The position numbers and the translations under genes are program-made. The notes under the pieces are model-generated. The model searched no databases. It worked only from the letters and a program-made list of their open reading frames with translations, and had not been told where the DNA came from. Positions 7,499 to 13,277 of a stretch of DNA of 13,277 nt are shown one piece after another. This DNA comes from CAYMTN01 sp964393335 (lineage in GTDB: Bacteria > Chloroflexota > Anaerolineae > Aggregatilineales > Aggregatilineaceae). Each line of letters begins with the position of its first letter. Within the stretch, counting starts at the first letter, position 1. The stretch covers positions 1 to 13,277 of the forward strand of contig CAYMTN010000153.1 of NCBI GenBank assembly GCA_964393335.1, in the 5' to 3' direction.

Positions 7499-9256
7499 AT
7501 GACGCATTTGCGACGTTCGCCCGCTTTACTGGTTCTTTTGTTCGGTTTAGTCACAATGACTGTGTTGGTCATTCGCGGGTTAAATTTCGGTCCCCTGCAT
7601 ACCGATATCGAAGTCTTTCTCGTCTGGATTGACGCTTACGGAATCAGGGGTTATATCGATCATTATCTCGAATTCAACCAGCGCCATATCCTGGCAGCAC
7701 CTCGCAACGCATTGGTTTATTGGGCGTTCAGGGATTCTATGCTGCCATACCACCTGATCTTTCAAGCCAGCCGCGTGCTTGAGGGAGTTTTCATGGCGGG
7801 CATCGTTCACCAGCTCACACGGCGGCGGCTGTTGGCGGTCAGTGCTGGGCTGGCGCTAAGCCTGACTCCTATCCGTCTCGGCGCACTGTATCAGACCATC
7901 TCCTGGGGGATCGAAGCGACATTGGTGATGCTGCTCGCTTCGACCTATTTCTATCTGCTCAGTCTTCAATCCGAACAGCCCAAAACCCGGTGGTCATTAT
8001 ACGGCGCGTCGTTCCTGTGTTACGCTGTCTCGGTGTTCACCTACGAGTCCGGTATCCCGTGGGCTGGTGTGACGGCGCTTGCCGGGTGGTTTATGCTCAC
8101 TGGGATTCCCTGGCAAAAACGCGCAAAACGTATTGTACTGGAATCACTGCCGTTTATCCTGACCGGCGTAAGCGTGATCATACTGGTGGTTTTTGTATTC
8201 GATCCGTGGAACGATCTGGCCCCCAACGCCACTGATTCGCTGCCTGTGCGCGTCGTCAACCTGATGGGCAGCGCCGTGACGTTCCCGGACCTCTATCTGG
8301 ATCGCCTCGGCGTTGCGCTCAACGATGGTTATGGTGTATGGATGCTGGTGGGGGTTCTGATCCTGGGTGCGGTAAGCCTCGGCGTGGGTGGACGTTGGCT
8401 GCAAGACACCGCACGTCAGAACGACGAATCGTTTCTTTACGACTTCGCAAAGCTCATGTTGCTAGGCATCGCCATGCTGTTCAGCTCGATTCTGGTTGGC
8501 GCGAGCAATCCGGATATGCGTTTCGCTTATCAAGACCGTATTACGTTCGGGCGTTCAGCGGGCATTTCACTGCTGTATGTCACGTTGATTTTTGGCGCGG
8601 CGAGGGTGTTGAATCGCGGGCTGCACGTGCGAGTGCTGGCGTGGCAAACACTGGCTATGCTGCTCACTGGCCTGATATTGATCGGCCCCGGGTTTACCTG
8701 GGTTATCATCTACAGGGAAGAAGCGCAGGCGACCTACGAGGAAATTGATACTATCGCGGAGGCTGTGCTTGACGTGCGTTGTCTATTTTATCGCCCGCTG
8801 CACATGGTGATCGTCACCGAACCGGATTGGGTCGGCTCACGTTTCCCCGACGCTGCTGACCTGGTCATTCGCCAGACCCAGCGCGCGCTCACGGCGGCAC
8901 AAGGCGATGTAACGATCGACATACTGAGGACCGGCAATGAAGGCTACGAAGATGATTATCTGCCGCCTGCTGGCACATGCGAATTGAATTTCCCGTCGGG
9001 ATTGTGCCTCGAAGAAAATGGGGTCCGGTCCAGCCGGTGGGCTATTGTGCCCTGGGTACCTAACGAGGATATCGTGATCGTGAAGTATGCTAATGACGGC
9101 ACCATGTCGCTGTTGCCCGAGATCACTGTTGCGGATTTAGGCACATACAATATCGCGACGGCTGGCCCAGCGGTGCTCAAGACAGACCCGGAGCGGCTGC
9201 TACTTCCGTTCGACCAGATGCCTGTGCCGCTCTCCGGTCATTGTCCCGGACAATGA
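7499..9256 (+). CDS. Polytopic membrane protein, probable GT-C-type glycosyltransferase
   Basis: 585 residues from the ATG at 7499. The frame also offers an ATG at 7388, but neither has a strong ribosome site, and the 7499 start places a hydrophobic helix (residues ~8-25) right after a basic MTHLRR. After helix 1 comes an outward-type loop with D36 and E38 (GPLHTDIEVF), the position where GT-C enzymes carry their catalytic acidic residues. Roughly eight to ten further helices follow up to residue ~408, then a ~175-residue non-membrane domain with several cysteines ending at GHCPGQ. It is first in a co-directional cassette and 64 bp before the polyprenyl-phosphate glycosyltransferase. I infer transfer of a lipid-linked sugar to an external acceptor (ArnT-like role), but sequence similarity to ArnT is not evident. 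It could also be a polymerase or a structural membrane protein. Confidence 0.6.
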   Translation: MTHLRRSPALLVLLFGLVTMTVLVIRGLNFGPLHTDIEVFLVWIDAYGIRGYIDHYLEFNQRHILAAPRNALVYWAFRDSMLPYHLIFQASRVLEGVFMAGIVHQLTRRRLLAVSAGLALSLTPIRLGALYQTISWGIEATLVMLLASTYFYLLSLQSEQPKTRWSLYGASFLCYAVSVFTYESGIPWAGVTALAGWFMLTGIPWQKRAKRIVLESLPFILTGVSVIILVVFVFDPWNDLAPNATDSLPVRVVNLMGSAVTFPDLYLDRLGVALNDGYGVWMLVGVLILGAVSLGVGGRWLQDTARQNDESFLYDFAKLMLLGIAMLFSSILVGASNPDMRFAYQDRITFGRSAGISLLYVTLIFGAARVLNRGLHVRVLAWQTLAMLLTGLILIGPGFTWVIIYREEAQATYEEIDTIAEAVLDVRCLFYRPLHMVIVTEPDWVGSRFPDAADLVIRQTQRALTAAQGDVTIDILRTGNEGYEDDYLPPAGTCELNFPSGLCLEENGVRSSRWAIVPWVPNEDIVIVKYANDGTMSLLPEITVADLGTYNIATAGPAVLKTDPERLLLPFDQMPVPLSGHCPGQ

Positions 9257-9320
9257 GGTTGTGTTCTGCCAACTCGTACAGAGAACAGCCGGTCTACAGC
9301 AATGAAGAATGTGAGGGCTT

Positions 9321-10283
9321 ATGGATGAGCGCAAGGCTACCCAAGCTCGCCAACAAAAATACACGGTGGTGATTCCCGTTTACAACAGTGGAAACGTCGT
9401 GGGAACCACTCTGGAACATACCGTCCGATTCTTTGAGTCGTTTGGCTGGGACTACGAGATTATCGCGGTGAATGATGGCAGCAGCGACGACAGCGCGGAT
9501 GTCCTGCGCGAAAAGGCGCTCGCCAATCCACATATTGTGGTAATCAACCTGATCCGGAATTTCGGCCAGCATAGTGCCGTATTCTGCGGGTTGCAGCACA
9601 GCACTGGCGATTACGTTGTCACACTAGATGACGATCTACAGAATCCTCCCAGTGAGATCATCCACCTGGTGGACAAGGCGCTCGATGGACACGATCTTGT
9701 CATTGGCCAGTTCCATCACAAGGCACACGCACGCTATCGCCGGATTGGAAGCCAGGCCATTGCCGTGATCAACCGGCGCGTATTTCACCAACCACGCGAT
9801 CTTGTACTCACCAATTTTCGCTTGATTCGGCGTGATGTCGTGGAACGAATTTGCGCGTACAGAACGAGTTTCCCGTACATTTCCGGCATGGTGCTCATGT
9901 TTTCGAGCCAGCCTGCTAACGTGGTAGTCGAGCATAAACCCCGGCTTGTGGGCAGCAGTAATTACAACTGGTTCCGCATCGCCGGTCTTGTGATGCGAAT
10001 ACTGTTCAATTACTCGGCTTTTCCCCTGCAAATCGTGAGCATGTTTGGCCTCGTGATGGCCGGCGGGGCATTTTTGTTAGGCGCTTTCTACATCATTAAA
10101 TCCGTGTTTCTCGGTGTGAGTGTGCCGGGTTGGACCACAATTGTCGTACTGAGCGCACTGTTTTCCGGGATCAATATCGCGATCACCAGTATATTGGGGC
10201 AATACGTTGTCCGGCTGGTACAGCAGTTCGGCTCCAGCAATAGCTACTATATTAAAGACATTATCAGGCAAGATCATGCATGA
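9321..10283 (+). CDS. ArnC/GtrB-type polyprenyl-phosphate glycosyltransferase (GT2)
   Basis: 320 residues with a cytoplasmic GT2 domain and two C-terminal helices (about 238-262 and 271-294), the layout of ArnC, GtrB and PpgS. Visible motifs are TVVIPVYNSG (nucleotide-binding start), VNDGSSDDS, NFGQHSA, and the metal-binding D103-D105 in DDDLQNPPSE, nearly the ArnC/GtrB sequence. GSSNYNWFR before the helices also matches the family. It moves a sugar from a nucleotide donor to polyprenyl phosphate on the inner membrane face. The ATG at 9321 has a close GAGGG (9313-9317). Its end overlaps the sulfotransferase start by 8 nt. Which sugar it loads is not readable; the transaminase in the cassette makes an amino-deoxyhexose a reasonable guess. 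Confidence 0.92.
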   Translation: MDERKATQARQQKYTVVIPVYNSGNVVGTTLEHTVRFFESFGWDYEIIAVNDGSSDDSADVLREKALANPHIVVINLIRNFGQHSAVFCGLQHSTGDYVVTLDDDLQNPPSEIIHLVDKALDGHDLVIGQFHHKAHARYRRIGSQAIAVINRRVFHQPRDLVLTNFRLIRRDVVERICAYRTSFPYISGMVLMFSSQPANVVVEHKPRLVGSSNYNWFRIAGLVMRILFNYSAFPLQIVSMFGLVMAGGAFLLGAFYIIKSVFLGVSVPGWTTIVVLSALFSGINIAITSILGQYVVRLVQQFGSSNSYYIKDIIRQDHA

Positions 10284-11037
10284 GTTCGAGCATTTTTTCC
10301 TCGTGGGCGCGCAGCGTTCGGGCACGACGTATCTGTACCACGTATTGAACGAACACCCTGAAATTGAGATGGCAGTGCCGATCAAGCCGGAGCCGAAGTT
10401 TTTTCTGCGGACAGATGCTGTCCAGCTTGGCGTGGCGTATTATGAGCGCACGTACTTTGAGGGAGCGGGCGGAGCAAAACTGCGCGGCGAAAAAAGCACA
10501 AGTTATATCGAATACGAACAGGCTGCCCAACAGATTGCGGCGGTTTTTCCGCAGGCCAGAATCCTGTTTTCGCTGCGTAATCCGATTGACCGCGCGATAT
10601 CAAATTACTGGTTCAGCGTCAATAACGGCATCGAAACTCTGTCGCTTGAAGAAGCCTTCCTACACGAGGCCGAACGTCGTGACTTATACGACCCCACGCG
10701 TTTTTCCGTTTCGCCATTCGACTATTTGAAGCGTGGTCTGTACATCGACTACATCACAATGTACGAACGCTATTTTGCGCCGGAACAGATGACCATTGTG
10801 ATATTCGAGCAGTTGGTCGCCTCACCTCAACGCGAATTAGCCAGGCTTTATGCGCTGTTGGGTGTTGCGCCAGACTATGTCCCACCCAGCGCCTTGCGCC
10901 AGATCAATAAAAGCCAACGCCTGGATCAGCAGGAGATATCTCCTGCGCTGAGAGAGTACCTTCAAACTCATTTTGCCGAATCGAACGCGCGCCTGGCTGA
11001 TCACCTGGGGTTCGATCTCGCACAGGTAGGATGGTAA
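10276..11037 (+). CDS. PAPS-dependent sulfotransferase
   Basis: 253 residues. The 5'-phosphosulfate loop is at the N terminus (GAQRSGTTYL, residues 11-20, with Arg in place of the frequent Lys at 14), which fixes the ATG at 10276 over upstream in-frame options. The 3'-phosphate motif LRNPIDRAISNYW places R101 and S109 at the canonical spacing. E72-K73 in RGEKSTSY is the family's conserved catalytic-region segment. This fits the Sulfotransfer_1/3 group, including NDST-like carbohydrate sulfotransferases, about 250-300 residues long. The gene overlaps the GT2 gene by 8 nt and precedes the flippase pair by 3 nt, so a glycan or lipid-linked sugar is the likely acceptor. O- versus N-sulfation is undetermined. 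No signal peptide is present, so it acts in the cytoplasm. Confidence 0.92.
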   Translation: MHEFEHFFLVGAQRSGTTYLYHVLNEHPEIEMAVPIKPEPKFFLRTDAVQLGVAYYERTYFEGAGGAKLRGEKSTSYIEYEQAAQQIAAVFPQARILFSLRNPIDRAISNYWFSVNNGIETLSLEEAFLHEAERRDLYDPTRFSVSPFDYLKRGLYIDYITMYERYFAPEQMTIVIFEQLVASPQRELARLYALLGVAPDYVPPSALRQINKSQRLDQQEISPALREYLQTHFAESNARLADHLGFDLAQVGW

Positions 11038-11040
11038 CTC

Positions 11041-11439
11041 GTGTCTAGTGTGGGTTGGTGGTTAAACGATCGCGCGGTAGGATTGGGGATGGCTGTCGCC
11101 GGAATTGTCGGTTTGAACATTACCAGCGCCGTCTTATTGAAAACACTCGTCTCACACGCCGATCTCGATCTGGTCTTGATCGGGCTGGGATTCGGTGTGG
11201 TCTTCGCGCTCAATGCACTGCGGCTGGTAGTCTGGATGTTCGCCAATAGACGCTTCCCGCTCAGCACAACCTACCCGCTTACCAGCCTGTTTTTTCCGGT
11301 CATGCTCGGCGTAGCGTTTGTTTATCACGAACCAATCACGCTCACGCGTGTGACGGGCACCCTGTTGATCATGTGTGGCGTATTCTGGCTGGGATGGCGG
11401 ATAAACCGGTCTAACAGCGTTTCAGCGGGGACGGAGTGA
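11041..11439 (+). CDS. Small four-helix EamA/SMR-type membrane protein, ArnE/ArnF-like flippase subunit 1
   Basis: 132 residues with four hydrophobic helices (about 14-34, 43-67, 75-96, 102-122). The second half, TTYPLTSLFF...YHEPITLTRVTGTLLIMCGVFWLG, follows the same pattern as E. coli ArnE (AYP..SL...HEP...G...I..G...LG). The TM1 glutamate that drug-exporting SMR proteins such as EmrE need is missing, as in ArnE/ArnF, arguing against drug efflux. The start is a GTG three bases after the sulfotransferase stop, with GGATGG upstream; an ATG at 11089 (residue 17) is an alternative. It probably pairs with the next gene to flip a polyprenyl-phosphate sugar across the membrane; this is inference from family and neighbours. 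Confidence 0.8.
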   Translation: MSSVGWWLNDRAVGLGMAVAGIVGLNITSAVLLKTLVSHADLDLVLIGLGFGVVFALNALRLVVWMFANRRFPLSTTYPLTSLFFPVMLGVAFVYHEPITLTRVTGTLLIMCGVFWLGWRINRSNSVSAGTE

Positions 11440-11445
11440 AGCGTA

Positions 11446-11754
11446 ATGTGGGCCTGGATCGCGTTGGGGACGAGTTTTACGACCACGGCATGCGGACAGA
11501 CTGCGTACAAACTGTTTTCCACCACGCACAGAAGGTTGTTCTTGGGGCTGGCGTTGGGGTTGTTCATTGCGGCTCAATTGGCGAATTACATCGCGCTTCA
11601 TCGTCTCAGCATCGGCACAGTCTACATTGGCACAGGTATCACGCATGTGTTGGTTCTGGGATTGTCACGACTCGTGCTCGGCGAGAAGCTCACACGCGAT
11701 CATATCATTGCAGTGATCATGATCGTCAGTGGCCTGGCGCTCTACGGACAGTAG
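11446..11754 (+). CDS. Small four-helix SMR-type membrane protein, ArnE/ArnF-like flippase subunit 2
   Basis: 102 residues, about the length of SMR and ArnE proteins, with four helices. Helix 1 contains ACGQTAYK, matching the VAGQLCQK of E. coli ArnE and again without the EmrE-type glutamate. The second half has the LSIGTVY..TGI......L.LGEKLT....I...IVSGLALYG pattern of the superfamily. The ATG at 11446 has GGAG (11433-11436) inside the end of the previous gene and starts 6 bases after it, so the two are surely co-translated. Two adjacent, non-identical small subunits suggest an obligate heterodimer as in ArnE-ArnF. Substrate is inferred, not shown. Confidence 0.8.
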   Translation: MWAWIALGTSFTTTACGQTAYKLFSTTHRRLFLGLALGLFIAAQLANYIALHRLSIGTVYIGTGITHVLVLGLSRLVLGEKLTRDHIIAVIMIVSGLALYGQ

Positions 11755-11775
11755 CTCAAGTGAGGGTGGTGCTCT

Positions 11776-12912
11776 GTGCCTATTCCATTTGTTAAACCAT
11801 TTTTGACTGGTAATGAATTCCGCTACATGCGGGATGCTATCGAGTCTGGTCGTATTGCAGGCGACGGCGAGTTCACGCGGAAATGTAGTTGTTTGCTGCA
11901 AGACACGCTCGGCGTTCGCAAGGTATTGCTCACAACGTCCTGCACGCACGCGCTTGAAATGGCTGCCATATTGCTTGACATCCGACCGGGCGATGAGGTT
12001 ATCGTACCCGCGTTTACGTTTGTCTCCACGGTGAATGCCTTTGTCTTGCGTGGGGCGAAACCGGTGTTCATTGACATTCGCCCCGACACGCTAAATCTCG
12101 ATGAACACCAACTCGAACGTCTGATCACGCCGCGAACCAAAGCGATTGTGCCAGTCCATTATGCGGGCGTGGGCAGCGAAATGAATACAATACTGGCCGT
12201 TGCGGCCCAACATGGTCTCAAGGTTGTCGAAGACAATGCACATGGGTTATTTGCTGCCTACAACGGGCGTAACCTGGGCACGCTGGGTAACCTGGCTACA
12301 CTGAGCTTTCATGAAACCAAAAACTTCGTATGCGGTGAAGGTGGCGCGCTGCTGATCAACGACCCAGTCTATATCGACCGTGCCGAGATCATACGCGAGA
12401 AAGGTACGAACCGCAGCCATTTCTTCCGAGGTCAGGTGGACAAATATACGTGGATTGACATCGGTTCCAGCTATTTGATGGGTGAGATTCTTGCTGCGTT
12501 CCTGTACGCGCAGCTTGAGTCACGAGATCAGATTCAAGCCAAACGCCAGTATATTTGGGAATACTATGCCGCTCACTTGCAGGATTGGGCATCACAGCAC
12601 GGCGTTCAGCTTCCAACTATTCCGTCAGGTTGCAGGCAACCTTATCATATGTTCTACATGCTGCTGCCCACGCTGGAACAGCGCCAGAGTCTGATTCAGC
12701 ACTTGAAAACCCTGGAGATTGTGGCAGTCTTTCATTATCTACCGCTGCATCTGTCGAGCATGGGACAACGGTTCGGCGGACAGCCCGGTGATTGCCCGGT
12801 GGCGGAAGAGATTAGTGATCGTTTGATCCGGCTGCCATTCTACAACGACCTGTCGCCAGTTGATCTGGAGCGCGTCGTTAGCGCGATCAAGTCGTGGCCA
12901 CTCAAGTGCTAG
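11776..12912 (+). CDS. wecE: dTDP-4-amino-4,6-dideoxygalactose transaminase (WecE/RffA family)
   Basis: 378 residues against 376 in E. coli WecE, with similarity along the whole length. Shared segments include GDGEFTRKC, LLTTSCTHALEMAA, PGDEVIVPAFTFVSTVNAFVLRGAKPVF, VPVHYAGV, REKGTNRS.FFRGQVDKYTW, IGSSYLM and VFHYLPLH. K182 in FHETKN is the PLP Schiff-base lysine and D153 in VVEDNAHG the pyridine-nitrogen partner; family members use EDNAH or EDAAQ here. The enzyme converts dTDP-4-keto-6-deoxyglucose and glutamate to dTDP-4-amino-4,6-dideoxy-D-galactose (dTDP-Fuc4N) in the cytoplasm. The start is GTG 11776 with GAGGGT (11762-11767) upstream, 21 bp after the flippase pair. RmlA/RmlB, needed to make its substrate, and an N-acetyltransferase are not in the window. 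Closely related family members could make other 4-amino sugars. Confidence 0.93.
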   Translation: MPIPFVKPFLTGNEFRYMRDAIESGRIAGDGEFTRKCSCLLQDTLGVRKVLLTTSCTHALEMAAILLDIRPGDEVIVPAFTFVSTVNAFVLRGAKPVFIDIRPDTLNLDEHQLERLITPRTKAIVPVHYAGVGSEMNTILAVAAQHGLKVVEDNAHGLFAAYNGRNLGTLGNLATLSFHETKNFVCGEGGALLINDPVYIDRAEIIREKGTNRSHFFRGQVDKYTWIDIGSSYLMGEILAAFLYAQLESRDQIQAKRQYIWEYYAAHLQDWASQHGVQLPTIPSGCRQPYHMFYMLLPTLEQRQSLIQHLKTLEIVAVFHYLPLHLSSMGQRFGGQPGDCPVAEEISDRLIRLPFYNDLSPVDLERVVSAIKSWPLKC

Positions 12913-13000
12913 GGAGTCAAGCACTGTGAACATCGCCGTTTGTTAAGGCTGTAGGTCAAAACACGTCGGATGAATACTCTGTTTCGCCTATTTGACATTC
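12913..13000. other. Spacer after the glycan cassette
   Basis: Short convergent spacer. A 6-bp inverted repeat (AGTGCT 12905-12910 / AGCACT 12920-12925) straddles the transaminase stop but has no T run, so I do not call a plus-strand terminator. The GC-rich hairpin at 13004-13037 could stop plus-strand transcripts partly. Confidence 0.4.
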
Positions 13001-13037
13001 AAAAACCGCCCCGGATGATAGTTGGTCCGGGGCGGTT
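13001..13037 (-). terminator. Rho-independent terminator of the right surface-protein gene
   Basis: A perfect 12-bp stem (AACCGCCCCGGA, 13004-13015, with 13026-13037), a 10-nt loop, and on the minus strand a TTTTT run (13005-13001). It lies 17 nt after the stop codon. It is homologous to the terminator at 1792-1830, with paired T-A to C-G changes. Confidence 0.92.
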
Positions 13038-13054
13038 CCGTTATCGGTCAGCCA

Positions 13055-13277
13055 TTACGACCCAATACTGGGTCTGGAGGGACCAACAGGTGTAGCCATG
13101 GGCGGCTGCGTCGGTAAGGGGGCGGCTGTTGGTTCTTCTGTCGGTTCGGGAGTAGCGGTCGGTTCGACAGGTGGTGCTTCCGTCGGGACGACCTCCGTCG
13201 GCACAATCTCGGTTGGCTCGTCAGTCGGGATCACCTCGGTCGGCACTGCCGTTGGTTCTGGCGTCGGCACGACGACC
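13055..13277 (-). CDS. C-terminal end of a second Pro/Thr/Glu-tailed surface protein (5' part outside window)
   Basis: The last ~73 codons of a minus-strand gene that enters from the right edge. All visible sequence is a Pro/Thr/Glu/Val linker (PTPEPTAVPTEVIPT, then PTEVVPTEAPPVEPT) ending in VGPSRPSIGS, almost the same tail as the left surface protein (VGPSRPGSGS). No membrane anchor or LPXTG motif is present. The protein is presumably secreted with upstream binding domains outside the window. The shared tail end may be a retention or secretion signal in this lineage, which is speculation. Function cannot be assigned from the tail alone. Confidence 0.8.
   Translation of the reverse strand, partial: VVVPTPEPTAVPTEVIPTDEPTEIVPTEVVPTEAPPVEPTATPEPTEEPTAAPLPTQPPMATPVGPSRPSIGS
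13233..13277 (-). repeat. Right arm of 45-bp exact inverted repeat
   Basis: Reverse complement of 1541-1585 with no mismatch, running off the window edge, so the true repeat may be longer. It encodes the start of the shared Pro/Thr tail. Confidence 0.9.

Noticed and set aside
12905..12925. Inverted repeat AGTGCT/AGCACT at the end of the transaminase gene
   Set aside because: Only 6 bp, partly coding, and without a T run, so too weak to call as a terminator.

Overview
The window looks like a chromosomal segment of a Chloroflexota bacterium, probably Anaerolineae-like. This rests on secreted proteins with Pro-Thr-Glu-rich tails, GTG starts next to strong AGGAGG-type ribosome sites, moderately high GC, and an oligopeptide importer beside an M29 aminopeptidase. 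The taxonomy is an inference from style; there is no rRNA or marker gene here.

Layout, left to right. (1) 3-1760 (+): 3' part of a large secreted modular protein with lectin/CBM-like beta domains, two 113-residue repeats and a Pro/Thr/Glu-rich tail, closed by a strong terminator at 1792-1830. (2) 2068-3174 (+): M29 (AmpS/AmpT-type) metallo-aminopeptidase. (3) 6895-3352 (-): oligopeptide ABC importer operon, binding protein then DppB-like then DppC-like permease. It has an 11-bp hairpin between binding protein and permeases, an ATGA overlap between the permeases, and a 10-N assembly gap inside dppC. No ATPase gene is present. (4) 6896-7498: about 600 bp of divergent intergenic DNA. (5) 7499-12912 (+): a tightly packed six-gene glycan cassette. 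It encodes a GT-C-like polytopic membrane protein, an ArnC/GtrB-type polyprenyl-phosphate glycosyltransferase, a PAPS sulfotransferase, a pair of ArnE/ArnF-like small four-helix membrane proteins and a WecE/RffA-type dTDP-4-amino-4,6-dideoxygalactose transaminase. (6) 13277-13055 (-): 3' end of a second Pro/Thr/Glu-tailed protein, paralogous to the first, with a homologous terminator at 13001-13037.

How they may work together. The aminopeptidase and importer fit peptide uptake and breakdown. The cassette has the logic of an Arn-like route: a transaminase makes an amino-deoxy sugar nucleotide, the GT2 loads a sugar on polyprenyl phosphate, an SMR-type pair flips it, and a GT-C enzyme transfers it outside the membrane. 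A sulfotransferase is inserted in the middle. This amino-sugar/sulfate combination is the best candidate in the window for an undescribed system. The two surface-protein paralogues converge on the window from both edges and share an exact 45-bp inverted repeat that could recombine.
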